Shown in pieces: positions 17,400 to 25,543 of a DNA stretch of 38,188 nucleotides (position 1 is the stretch's first letter; every line of letters begins with the position of its first letter). The notes beneath the pieces were generated by a model. It saw only the letters and a program-made list of their open reading frames with translations, was not told where the DNA came from and did not search any database. The position numbers were made by a program, and so were the translations under genes. Source of the stretch: Gammaproteobacteria bacterium (GTDB lineage Bacteria; Pseudomonadota; Gammaproteobacteria; Pseudomonadales; Cellvibrionaceae); contig JANYIO010000204.1 in the NCBI GenBank assembly GCA_025362015.1, forward strand, positions 1 to 38,188. The letters are read 5' to 3'.

Positions 17400-17918
17400 A
17401 TGAAAAATTTTATTAAGTTTCATATCGCGTTAAGTTTTGTTTGTTTGTTCGCGCAAAGTGTAACTGCTGGTTCTTTTCAGCAACACCCATCCTACTGCAG
17501 CCAAAGCTGCAGTCGTTTTGATGCGCCACAGTGTGGCGAAATTGAAAAAGTTTTAAAGCAATATGAGCGATCATTAAACACCAGCAATGTTGAAGGTGTT
17601 ATTGATTTATATACTGCGGACGGAGTTCTTCTAGCGCCCAACGCACCATCAGCAGTGGGCACTGAATCATTAAGACAATCTTATACAGGTACATTTCAGG
17701 CCATTAGTCTTAATATTTTATTTGATATCGAAGAGTTAAAAGTCATTTCTCCCGAGTGGGCATATTTGCGCACTAACTCTACCGGCGTTATCAATATTTT
17801 AGGGAATGGAGCGCAAATTCCTGAAGGCAATCAAGAACTATTTTTGCTTCGTAAAAGCCGTGGTGTGTGGAAAATTGCGCGCTACAGCTTTTCAACTTTT
17901 TTAGCGCCTTCAAACTAA
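17400..17918 (+). CDS. Secreted SnoaL-like (SgcJ/EcaC, DUF4440-type) protein
   Basis: 172 residues. A signal peptide (about residues 1-23, ending VTAG) is followed by a short Cys-rich stretch with four Cys (SYCSQSCSRFDAPQC) and then an NTF2/SnoaL-like cone fold (about 50-168) with the family pattern LYTADGVLLAPNAP. Proteins of this fold bind small hydrophobic ligands or act as isomerases. Ribosome site GAGGAAA is 7 bases before the ATG. Its divergent LysR neighbour probably controls it. Confidence 0.8.
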   Translation: MKNFIKFHIALSFVCLFAQSVTAGSFQQHPSYCSQSCSRFDAPQCGEIEKVLKQYERSLNTSNVEGVIDLYTADGVLLAPNAPSAVGTESLRQSYTGTFQAISLNILFDIEELKVISPEWAYLRTNSTGVINILGNGAQIPEGNQELFLLRKSRGVWKIARYSFSTFLAPSN

Positions 17919-17921
17919 ACT

Positions 17922-18035
17922 ACTAGCGCCTCAGGAGCGCTAGTGGATTTTGAATAACCGTTAACTAAATATCCAAAATAGCAAATGTAGCAAATGCGAG
18001 TTGTCTGCCACATTTTGCATTTTGGACGTTTAGTT
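17922..18035 (+). terminator. Two successive hairpins after the SnoaL-like gene
   Basis: A perfect 8-base stem (ACTAGCGC / GCGCTAGT, 17922-17944) lies 3 bases after the stop. A second, longer imperfect hairpin (17972-18026; arms tccaaaat... and ...attttgga) is followed by a T-rich run (tttagtttttt). The second is the more convincing rho-independent terminator. Confidence 0.5.
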
Positions 18036-18110
18036 TTTTGTATAGCGGACGATCATCGAATACTGACGAGAGAGATAAGTTTATGAACATTCAATAGACA
18101 TCCCGCCCGA

Positions 18111-18515
18111 TCAATCAACTCGATAACGAAGTGTGATATTCCAATTCTGCGGGAAACGTGTAATTGCTACAAAATTTAAACAATAACGCCCCGCAGTCTT
18201 AACCGTATGATTGCCTGATGATGCGCGCGTTTCCTTGGGTCGCTCCAGCACCACTATATGGCGCTCTTTAGTAGTAGAAGTGTCCACATGCAGATCATAC
18301 TTTAGCTTGAAAGGTGCGGAAAATTGATAACTCAGGCGCTGGCCTTCAGCCAATTGAAAGCAACGCTCCACGGGCCAACTATCATCATGCTTCATCACTA
18401 GCACCTGTTTAACCCATACGCCAGTCTCAGCATAATCCGCATCACGAGAGAAAGCATAATTACACACTAGCAAACTACTCAGCAGTATCATTGAACGAAC
18501 TTTTATACAAACCAT
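18111..18515 (-). CDS. Small secreted protein of unknown function
   Basis: 134 residues with a clear Sec signal peptide (residues 1-22, ending NYAFS). The mature part of about 110 residues has two Cys (in VERCFQL and GRYCLNF) that may form a disulfide, and alternating strand pattern ending ITLRYRVD, suggesting a small periplasmic beta-sandwich. GAGGT lies 4 bases before the ATG. I do not recognise the family. Confidence 0.65.
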   Translation of the reverse strand: MVCIKVRSMILLSSLLVCNYAFSRDADYAETGVWVKQVLVMKHDDSWPVERCFQLAEGQRLSYQFSAPFKLKYDLHVDTSTTKERHIVVLERPKETRASSGNHTVKTAGRYCLNFVAITRFPQNWNITLRYRVD

Positions 18516-18821
18516 ACAAACCTCATGTTAGTGATGCACTAGAATCGCATTAACACTAGAGAATAGACGCTGCCCACGAAAACCTCAAAGACTTTGGTTA
18601 ATTTTATTGAACCAGTAATGCATTATTCCAAACAATAAACCGACTACTGGCACAATGAAAAATAACCTTCACTCCTGATACAATAATACCTCTGATTGCC
18701 TACTTCATTTTGGCTCCATTTTGGCTGCACTTTTGCGGCAACTTACAAAAAGCATTACTCGTTACGATAAAAAATCTTCGTCAGTACCTATTATCGAAAA
18801 GTTAAACAATGAGATCATATT
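18516..18821. other. Gap with no recognised feature
   Basis: This stretch separates divergent genes and should contain both promoters. A short direct repeat (cattttggct at about 18707 and 18718) is the only pattern noted. Confidence 0.5.
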
Positions 18822-19634
18822 ATGACCGCCAACTTATCCCCCGAATATTTATTGCGTTTTAGCGGTATTGGCAGGCTTTACGGGCAAGATGCATTAGTAG
18901 CTTTATCAAAAGCTCATTTTGCGATCATTGGTTTGGGCGGCGTAGGTACTTGGGCGGCCGAAGCTTTGGCGCGTACAGGTGTCGGTGAATTAACATTGAT
19001 TGAAATGGATGATGTGTGCGTTACCAACACTAACCGTCAGATCCATGCGTTAAAATCCTTCATTGGAAAATCAAAAAATCAGGTCATTAGTGAGCGATTA
19101 AAAGAAATTAATCCAGAAATTATTATTCACTCGATCGAAGATTTTATCGATCAGGATAATATGACATCACTCATTGGCAACCAACACCATGTGGTAATTG
19201 ATGCGATGGACGCAGCACACATTAAGGCTCGGTTAGTATCTTATTGCAGCGCACTTAAAATTCGCCTGGTAATGGTCGGCTCTTCCGGCGGTAAACGCAA
19301 CCCGCAATTAATTACGGTGGGCGATTTAGGCCGTACCGAAAGTGATCCCATGCTTGTAAAAATTCGCACGCAACTTTATCGCCATTTTAATTTTTCACGA
19401 GATAAAAATCGTAAATTTCGTGTTGATGCTGTGTATTCCACCGAACAAATGGCCTACCCAAAACCCGATGGTTCGGTGTGCATGAGCAAGCAAACTATGA
19501 CAGAAGGCGTAAAGCTGGATTGTGCCGGCGGCTTTGGCTCTTCCGTTATGGTGACGGGTAGTTTTGGTTTTTTAGCTGCATCGCGGGCAGTTGAGCGTTA
19601 CTTACAACAAGTATTACAACCCTCAACAATATAG
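18822..19634 (+). CDS. tcdA: tRNA threonylcarbamoyladenosine dehydratase TcdA (CsdL)
   Basis: 270 residues of the ThiF/E1-like superfamily. The nucleotide-binding glycine loop GLGGVG is at 37-42, followed by the family's Asp and Arg/Gln segment EMDDVCVTNTNRQIHAL. TcdA uses ATP to cyclise t6A at position 37 of ANN-decoding tRNAs to ct6A. The CsdA/CsdE sulfur-transfer pair supports it in E. coli, and a csdE-like gene is convergent here, 29 bases from its stop. Membrane anchoring at the C-terminus is weak (GSFGFLAASRAVERYL). Confidence 0.93.
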   Translation: MTANLSPEYLLRFSGIGRLYGQDALVALSKAHFAIIGLGGVGTWAAEALARTGVGELTLIEMDDVCVTNTNRQIHALKSFIGKSKNQVISERLKEINPEIIIHSIEDFIDQDNMTSLIGNQHHVVIDAMDAAHIKARLVSYCSALKIRLVMVGSSGGKRNPQLITVGDLGRTESDPMLVKIRTQLYRHFNFSRDKNRKFRVDAVYSTEQMAYPKPDGSVCMSKQTMTEGVKLDCAGGFGSSVMVTGSFGFLAASRAVERYLQQVLQPSTI

Positions 19635-19663
19635 TGTTTATTTTGCAGCAACGAAATTTCAAT

Positions 19664-20080
19664 TTATATAACGTATGCACACTCTGCTAACTCACAAGCG
19701 CGCCGAATAATTGCCCTTAAACCATTACTACGCGAAGGGTTGAGATATTGTTGCAACCCGGCATCCAGAAAAATAGATTTAAAATCTAGCTGAGCTAATT
19801 CACTCGTCATTTTTTTATCCATCAGGGATAACAACAATGCGGCAAGGCCATTGATAACGCGACTATCGCTATCGAACATAAATCGATGACAGTCTTGCTG
19901 TACACTGTGTGAAAGCCACGCAGATGTTTCACAGCCTTTAATAAGATACTGCTCTTGACGCAACTCTGGCTTATGAGTAATTAGTGCGCCCCACTGAATA
20001 ATTAAACGATATTGCACTTGCCAACCCTTGGCTTGCATAAGTTGCGCTACAGAAATTTCGGCTAAATTATCGCAATTCAT
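19664..20080 (-). CDS. csdE: SufE/CsdE family sulfur acceptor
   Basis: 138 residues with the SufE fold. Acceptor Cys50 lies in LIKGCETSAW, matching the V/I-x-GCxSxxW motif. SufE-type proteins take persulfide sulfur from a cysteine desulfurase (CsdA or SufS). No desulfurase or suf operon is visible. Its position beside tcdA favours CsdE over SufE, because CsdA-CsdE-TcdA form a known interaction set. It starts 11 bases after the TatD gene and is probably co-transcribed. Confidence 0.88.
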   Translation of the reverse strand: MNCDNLAEISVAQLMQAKGWQVQYRLIIQWGALITHKPELRQEQYLIKGCETSAWLSHSVQQDCHRFMFDSDSRVINGLAALLLSLMDKKMTSELAQLDFKSIFLDAGLQQYLNPSRSNGLRAIIRRACELAECAYVI

Positions 20081-20091
20081 AATCAGATTTT

Positions 20092-20898
20092 TTATAAACT
20101 CAAGCCAAATAATGTGTGCGCACTTTGTGTCGTTCTTTGCGCAATATAATGTATAGATTCAGAACGAATAGTTGCCAACGCTTGTGCAATGATAGGAATA
20201 TTTTCCGGGCTATTGCGCTGCCCTTGTTGCCCGTATAACGGCATATCCGGTGCATCAGTTTCTAATACCATCGCCTCAATGGGCAATTGTTTTACCGCAG
20301 CACGGGTTTTATTAGCACGCGCATACGTAATAGTGCCACCCACTCCCAAATAAAACCCTAACGACCAATACTGGTTGGCCAATTCAATACTGCCACTAAA
20401 AGCGTGAATAACACCGCCACGTATTAATGTGTAATTTTTTATTTGGCTGAGTAATTCATTGTGAGCTTTGCGGCAATGAATAATTAGGGGCAAGGCTAAA
20501 TCACTTGCCACTTGCAAATGCACGTCCAATATTTTTTGTTGCATCGGTAAAGGTGTTTTAATCATTGCATCCAAACCACACTCACCGACTGCTACACATT
20601 TTGGTGCAGTCAAGGTTGCGTATAAATCATGACGAATAGTTTCAAGATACTGCTCATTAAGATCACCTGCATTATTTTTTTCAATCCACAAGGGATGAAT
20701 ACCCGCAGCGAAAAAAATACCTTCATGTTTTTCGCTTAGCTGCGCAGCACTCTGCCACTGCTCAGGAGAGACGCCGGGAATAAGCAAGCCACTGACACCA
20801 ATCGCGGTACAACCTTGCCATATTTTTTCACGGTCTTCAGCAAAAGTTGAAAAATCGAAGTGGCAGTGAGTATCGAAAAATTCGTTGGGAGTTGACAT
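20092..20898 (-). CDS. TatD family metal-dependent hydrolase (YjjV-like)
   Basis: 268 residues from the ATG at 20898 with GGTGGA about 10 bases upstream; an earlier in-frame ATG at 20931 adds an atypical 11 residues. Metal ligands of the TIM-barrel family are all present: HCH in FDTHCHFDF near the start, Glu in VGECGLD, His in IIHCRKA, His in VIHAFSG and Asp in ETDAPDMP. Family members are 3'-5' exonucleases or phosphoesterases acting in DNA repair or on D-aminoacyl groups. It leads the csdE transcript. Confidence 0.9.
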   Translation of the reverse strand: MSTPNEFFDTHCHFDFSTFAEDREKIWQGCTAIGVSGLLIPGVSPEQWQSAAQLSEKHEGIFFAAGIHPLWIEKNNAGDLNEQYLETIRHDLYATLTAPKCVAVGECGLDAMIKTPLPMQQKILDVHLQVASDLALPLIIHCRKAHNELLSQIKNYTLIRGGVIHAFSGSIELANQYWSLGFYLGVGGTITYARANKTRAAVKQLPIEAMVLETDAPDMPLYGQQGQRNSPENIPIIAQALATIRSESIHYIAQRTTQSAHTLFGLSL

Positions 20899-21311
20899 CA
20901 ATAAAGTATCCACCGAAAAATTAAGGATCATTATAAATTATATCAACCTGAATGCACCCGACTGGTTTACCGCCGGTCGCGGTCCAACTTAATGGTCCAA
21001 TTTAATAGTCCAACTTAATATAGCCATAAAATCACTAAAATAGCGGTTCTGTACGCCATAAACAATGTGCGCCTTTCATATTCTAGATGCTACATTTTGT
21101 GAATCCTTAAACCAAAGGGTACCTTAATAAACACAGTGTTCCAGCTCGCAATTTTTCTAAATAGATGCACTAATTCCTCAAATAAACGCCCAGGCTATCG
21201 CATACCCGAAACAATTAGGTTATACAATAGCCAGACAACAAATGGCCATTCAACAACAGCCTATTAATAATCTACATTTTCTGCTCGCAAGCAATCCTCG
21301 GGGGCCAGGTA
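20899..21311. other. Divergent gap between tatD-type and mipA-type genes
   Basis: No gene is supported in this roughly 410-base stretch. It carries a threefold 13-base tandem repeat (listed separately) about 80 bases upstream of the hydrolase start. Confidence 0.5.
20981..21019. repeat. Three tandem 13-base repeats
   Basis: ggtccaacttaat, ggtccaatttaat and agtccaacttaat follow one another without gaps. Copies differ by one base each from the first. Too short for a CRISPR and without spacers; it could be a regulator binding array or slippage product. Confidence 0.8.
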
Positions 21312-22073
21312 ATGAAATTTACGCATGTTTTTCTGCTGCTGCTCGCATTAACACCTCCCCTCATGGCAGAGGAATCAACCTTACTAGGCTTGGCAGTGCA
21401 ACGCGATGCAGCTTACCTTGGCGCAAGTGAAAATAAATTATTACCAGTACCCTTAATTGATTGGCAAAAAGATAATTTTTTTGCCCGCTCAGGCCGAGGA
21501 ATGGAAGAGGCCGGTATCAATTGGCAACTAGGCAACGGCTTCGCCCTTGGCTCACAACTAGCATTAGAGCTAGGCCGCAGCACCGATGACTCAACCCAAC
21601 TGCAACAGCTACAAATGCCTGATGTCGCTTACGGCGTGTCAGTTGGAGTACATGCTGAGTATTTAACACAAATTGGCCCGGCACCGCTAAAGGGGATTCT
21701 TCGCTTACGCCAACGCAGCGGTGCCAGCCGCGGCGCATTAGTGGATTTGCGTTTCGATCTGGGTATTTATGATGCCTATACGATCGGCCTAAAGACTTAT
21801 CTGGAATTGACCTGGGCCAACAAAACGGCAATGGAGTCTGATTTTGGCTTAAAACCCGCCAATGCTGCCTACGGCAGACTTTTGCCCTATGAACCAGATG
21901 CGGACTTACGCGATGTTGTATTAGGCGTTGCAGGGAAAATAGATATCAGCCAGGATTGGATGGCAATAGCCGCTATCGAGCACAAACAATTAAAAGGCGA
22001 CGCAGCAGCAAGCCCCCTGGTAGAACAAAAAAACACCAATGTATTGACCCTCGGAACCATTTGTCGTTTTTAG
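21312..22073 (+). CDS. MipA/OmpV-like outer membrane protein
   Basis: 253 residues with a signal peptide (residues 1-19, ending LMAEE). The mature protein has amphipathic strands, the early DAAYLGASENKLLPVPLIDWQ segment typical of the MipA/OmpV family and a C-terminal Phe (LGTICRF). MipA-type proteins are barrel or scaffold proteins linked to murein hydrolase assembly; the specific role here is unknown. CCAGG lies just before the ATG. It precedes gspA by 111 bases but need not be co-regulated. Confidence 0.78.
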   Translation: MKFTHVFLLLLALTPPLMAEESTLLGLAVQRDAAYLGASENKLLPVPLIDWQKDNFFARSGRGMEEAGINWQLGNGFALGSQLALELGRSTDDSTQLQQLQMPDVAYGVSVGVHAEYLTQIGPAPLKGILRLRQRSGASRGALVDLRFDLGIYDAYTIGLKTYLELTWANKTAMESDFGLKPANAAYGRLLPYEPDADLRDVVLGVAGKIDISQDWMAIAAIEHKQLKGDAAASPLVEQKNTNVLTLGTICRF

Positions 22074-22184
22074 AAAACAAACAATCTGCTGTATTCCATC
22101 GCCAACTCAATCTAAGTTCTATTTTTACCCAAGTGTTTAAGGGTATCATCGCGCACCCAATTGACAATATTGACACTATCAAAC

Positions 22185-23828
22185 ATGTACCACACATTCT
22201 TTGGCCTCCAAGAACCAGCTTTTTCAATTGCTGTAAATCCGCGCTACCTTTATATGAGCAAACAACATAAAGAGGCTTTGGCACACTTGCTCTACGGTGT
22301 GGTCGGCGGCGGCTTCGTTATGCTCACTGGTGAAGTGGGTACGGGTAAAACTACCATTATCCGCTGTTTATTAGAGCAAATGCCGGATAACACCGACATA
22401 GCCATTGTCATGAACCCCATGTCGAACATCCCGGAGCTATTGTCAATTATTTGTGACGAACTAGGCGCTAGTTATATAAAAGATGAGCCTAGTATTAAAA
22501 ACTTAACTGATGACCTGCATCATTATTTATTAAAAAATCACACCAAAGGCCGTAATACGGTTTTGTTAATTGATGAAGCACAATTGCTTTCTATTGAAGC
22601 GCTAGAACACATTCGCTTACTAACTAATCTTGAAACGACTACACAAAAATTATTGCATATTATTTTAGTGGGACAGCCTGAATTAAAAACACTATTACTA
22701 CAGCCACAACTACGCCAATTAGTGCAGCGCATTACCGCACGTTTTCATTTAGAACCTTTAACCCTGCCTGAAACGCTGGAGTACATTCGTCATCGTTTAA
22801 AAGTGGCGGGCATGCTTGAAGGTCGCAACCCATTCCCTTATCACATTATCAAACGTATTCACTCATTTACCGGCGGCATTCCGCGGTTAATTAATGTTAT
22901 TTGTGAACGCTGTTTAATTGGTGCTTATGCTGGCGACAAACATTTAATTGATAATAAAATTTTTATTAGGGCACGCAAAGAAGTTATTGGCGGCTTAACT
23001 CAAACACAACAGCATCGTTTGAAGCAATATGGTTTAGGCCTGAGTATCGGACTTCTCTGTTTATTAATAGTCAGTATTTTTGTTAATAGTAATTTTTTGA
23101 ATGGCAGATTATCGAAGACTAGCGATTCCGAGAAAAGCGCCTCGACAACACATTCAACAATTTCTGCTGCGGCATCTTCTGCTAGCGCATCTACTATAAA
23201 TAACGCGTCCTCCTCACAAAGCAATTCATCTGCTGTCACCATGCAAATTCGCAACTACAAAACGGCTGAAGATGTACTTTTCACCTATTTAGGCTTGCCC
23301 TTGGCTGTAGATACTCGCCCTTGTGGAAAAAATTTAAACACAACTCTGCAATGTGAAAAAGTAGCGCTACACACCTGGACCGAAATTGCCGACACTAATC
23401 GCCCTGCCATAATTATGCTGGCGACCCCAGAAAAATTTTCTACTTACGTAGTGCTCATTGGCATTCATCAAGACAATGCATTAATACTGAATGAACAGCA
23501 TCAGCAAGAGATTTTGCCACTCACAAAAATAGGCTCTTCCTGGACTGGCGATATTTTTTATCTTTGGAAAAAACCGCAAGATTTTACCGAACCCTTAACG
23601 CTGGGTGATAGCAGCAGCACAGTTGCATGGTTGGCGCAACAATTTGCCAAATTGGATAAGCAAAACGATCCATTAACAGATGATTTATTTAATATCGCTT
23701 TACAAGAACGCATCAAATTGTTTCAGCGCTCTAAAGGTTTACATCCCGATGGTATCATTGGCCAACAAACGTTAATGAAGGTTAACGAAGCCTTGGGCAT
23801 CGACAAAACACTTCTAACAGATTTTTAA
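22185..23828 (+). CDS. gspA: GspA/ExeA-type secretion ATPase with peptidoglycan-binding domain
   Basis: 547 residues from the ATG at 22185 (a TTG at 22161 is an unlikely start). The AAA ATPase has P-loop GEVGTGKTT (49-57) and Walker B VLLIDEAQ (about 126-133). One membrane span (GLSIGLLCLLIVSIF) near 285-300 is followed by a Ser/Ala-rich linker, a protease-like C39-type region and a C-terminal peptidoglycan-binding repeat (LHPDGIIGQQT). With GspB it helps the type II secretin pass through the peptidoglycan. The secretion genes themselves lie elsewhere. It is 2 bases upstream of gspB. Confidence 0.93.
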   Translation: MYHTFFGLQEPAFSIAVNPRYLYMSKQHKEALAHLLYGVVGGGFVMLTGEVGTGKTTIIRCLLEQMPDNTDIAIVMNPMSNIPELLSIICDELGASYIKDEPSIKNLTDDLHHYLLKNHTKGRNTVLLIDEAQLLSIEALEHIRLLTNLETTTQKLLHIILVGQPELKTLLLQPQLRQLVQRITARFHLEPLTLPETLEYIRHRLKVAGMLEGRNPFPYHIIKRIHSFTGGIPRLINVICERCLIGAYAGDKHLIDNKIFIRARKEVIGGLTQTQQHRLKQYGLGLSIGLLCLLIVSIFVNSNFLNGRLSKTSDSEKSASTTHSTISAAASSASASTINNASSSQSNSSAVTMQIRNYKTAEDVLFTYLGLPLAVDTRPCGKNLNTTLQCEKVALHTWTEIADTNRPAIIMLATPEKFSTYVVLIGIHQDNALILNEQHQQEILPLTKIGSSWTGDIFYLWKKPQDFTEPLTLGDSSSTVAWLAQQFAKLDKQNDPLTDDLFNIALQERIKLFQRSKGLHPDGIIGQQTLMKVNEALGIDKTLLTDF

Positions 23829-23830
23829 CT

Positions 23831-24586
23831 ATGTCTTTATTACTCGACGCTTTAAATAAAGCTGATCAAGAGCGTAAACGCGGTGACGGCCCACCTAGTA
23901 TCGATAGCCATCACGATGCAGCATTTAGAGCACAAGATCATGCGAAAACACCGACATTATTAATTGTGTTGAGTGTAGGCGTAGCATTAATTATATTATT
24001 GTTAGCAGTATATTGGCTCGGCAAAAACACTCAGCAGCCCACCACTTCACCGACAATAAGTACGCCACAAACTATCGTACAAAAAGCTGAGACCAACTCA
24101 ACCAACGGCAATCAAAAAGATAGCACTACTGAAAAAAATAATTTGACTCAGAAAAACGATTACACTGAAAATACTACAGCAAAAAATACTAATAACATTG
24201 AAGCCACTTCAGAAGAGCAAGGCGTTGCTACTTTGTATCATCAGCAAATGGCTAACAACCCTGCGCCCAGCACAACCAATTCAGGCGCGGCTCCTTCAGC
24301 AGCTAAAGACTTAACATCACCGACATCCATCAATCAATTTGCCAACTTACCTGAGCTGCATGATTTGCCCAATAATATTTTGGAAAAAATCCCCACCCTA
24401 AAATACACAGAACACAATTACAATCAAAATGGTGGAAGCGTTGTTATCAACGGTACGGTAAAACATATTAACGACCAACTCTCTAACGGCGTATTCATAG
24501 ATAAAATTTTAATTGACGGAATGATTCTGCATTTTGAAAACTATTCATTTAAAATGCGTGCATTGAATACGTGGATTAATATGTGA
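23831..24586 (+). CDS. gspB: GspB general secretion pathway protein
   Basis: 251 residues. The conserved cytoplasmic start MSLLLDALNKADQERKRG is followed by one membrane span (about 43-64), a low-complexity Asn/Thr/Ser-rich periplasmic linker and the GspB C-terminal domain (about 175-251; VVINGTV ... LNTWINM). It works with GspA on secretin assembly. Confidence 0.92.
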   Translation: MSLLLDALNKADQERKRGDGPPSIDSHHDAAFRAQDHAKTPTLLIVLSVGVALIILLLAVYWLGKNTQQPTTSPTISTPQTIVQKAETNSTNGNQKDSTTEKNNLTQKNDYTENTTAKNTNNIEATSEEQGVATLYHQQMANNPAPSTTNSGAAPSAAKDLTSPTSINQFANLPELHDLPNNILEKIPTLKYTEHNYNQNGGSVVINGTVKHINDQLSNGVFIDKILIDGMILHFENYSFKMRALNTWINM

Positions 24587-24795
24587 ATCCGCCATGTAAT
24601 AGAACACCGCTGCTATAACAATTAATACCAATAATGATCCAAAGCGGCTCCAGAACCCTCAGCAGCTATAGATAAGCTGCAAATGAAGCAGCTCATTGAA
24701 TATAGAGGCTTCCGTTGTTATCGGCACACAAGAACTCTTATAGCTATAATCTGACATGCAATAATTTAAAAATCTAAGTTATCCCTTGAATTTAC

Positions 24796-24808
24796 AGACG
24801 ACTGGTCA
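24796..24808. promoter_or_regulatory. Candidate TetR-family operator, copy 1
   Basis: AGACGACTGGTCA ends 12 bases before the tetR-type start codon. AGAC and GTCA (near AGAC-N5-GTCT) form an imperfect dyad like those bound by this class of TetR repressor. An identical 13-mer lies upstream of the lpxR-type gene, suggesting the regulator controls itself and its neighbour. Confidence 0.6.
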
Positions 24809-24820
24809 TATAGTGAACCC

Positions 24821-25402
24821 ATGAGCAAACGCGAACTGAAAAAAGACTTTCTACTTGAGGCAGGCATTAAAGTAATGGCTACTCGCGGCTACAACGGCAC
24901 TAGTATCCAGGATATTGTCGATGCTGCTGACGTGCCTAAAGGTTCTTTTTATACTTATTTCAAAAGTAAGGAGGATTTTGCTCTAGCGGCTATAGACATG
25001 GTTGCAGAAGAGCGAATCAAGTCAACCAAACGCTTGGTTAATGACCGTAGCATAGCTCCTCTGGCGCGGTTAAAGATGTTCTTTGAAAGCAGCATTCCCG
25101 GGTGTGACTCCAATGTGAACGGAGGCTGCTTTATTGGCAATATGTGCCAGGAAATGTCTGATTCTAATGAGACTATTCGGCTTAAAGTGCGACAAATGAT
25201 GCGCAATAAAACACAAATGATAGAAGATTTATTGGACGAGGCACGCTTGGATGGCAGCCTTAAAAGTACTGTGCCATCGAGTTTGTTAGCGGAGTTTTTA
25301 TTTAATGCCTGGGAAGGTACGTTAATGCGAATGAAGGCCACTAAATGTCGCGAACCTTTAGATGCATTTATATCAACCTTACCCAGTATATTTGGAATTT
25401 AA
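24821..25402 (+). CDS. TetR family transcriptional regulator
   Basis: 193 residues. The DNA-binding helix-turn-helix (about 9-55) reads TSIQDIVDAADVPKGSFYTYFKSKEDF split over two helices. The ligand domain has the GCFIGNMCQEMSDSNE segment with two Cys, typical of the NemR/YxaF-like group whose members respond to electrophiles or hydrophobic compounds. No Shine-Dalgarno is evident before the ATG, so translation may be leaderless or weak. The shared operator points to the downstream lpxR-type gene as a target. Confidence 0.9.
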   Translation: MSKRELKKDFLLEAGIKVMATRGYNGTSIQDIVDAADVPKGSFYTYFKSKEDFALAAIDMVAEERIKSTKRLVNDRSIAPLARLKMFFESSIPGCDSNVNGGCFIGNMCQEMSDSNETIRLKVRQMMRNKTQMIEDLLDEARLDGSLKSTVPSSLLAEFLFNAWEGTLMRMKATKCREPLDAFISTLPSIFGI

Positions 25403-25514
25403 TACGTCGTAGATTTTTCAAGCCGCGCCTTTTTATAAGTTTATAGGTGCTGCGTATTCGTTCCAAATCCTTTTGATGGCGGCCAAGTTCCGTCTTATTT
25501 TTGGTCCAAAATAA

Positions 25515-25527
25515 AGACGACTGGTCA
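25515..25527. promoter_or_regulatory. Candidate TetR-family operator, copy 2
   Basis: An exact copy of AGACGACTGGTCA, preceded by AATAA as part of a possible promoter, 16 bases before the lpxR-type start. Two identical 13-mers within 720 bases upstream of two genes, one a TetR regulator, are unlikely by chance. Confidence 0.6.
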
Positions 25528-25543
25528 CTTTTTAGGTGTTAAT

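Noticed and set aside
20981-21019. CRISPR-like array
   Set aside because: Units are 13 bases and contiguous without spacers; no cas genes are in the window.
21956-22284. Overlapping frames on both strands between mipA-type and gspA genes
   Set aside because: They are shadows of the two flanking genes; the gap itself is too short and lacks start signals.
24636-24665. TGATCC upstream of tetR as another ECF11 promoter
   Set aside because: No GTAAA or TA-rich -10 is present at 17-18 bases.
24662-24693. GCAGCT/AGCTGC hairpin after gspB as a terminator
   Set aside because: The stem is 6 bases and no T tract follows; the half-site repeats again downstream, so it is uncertain.
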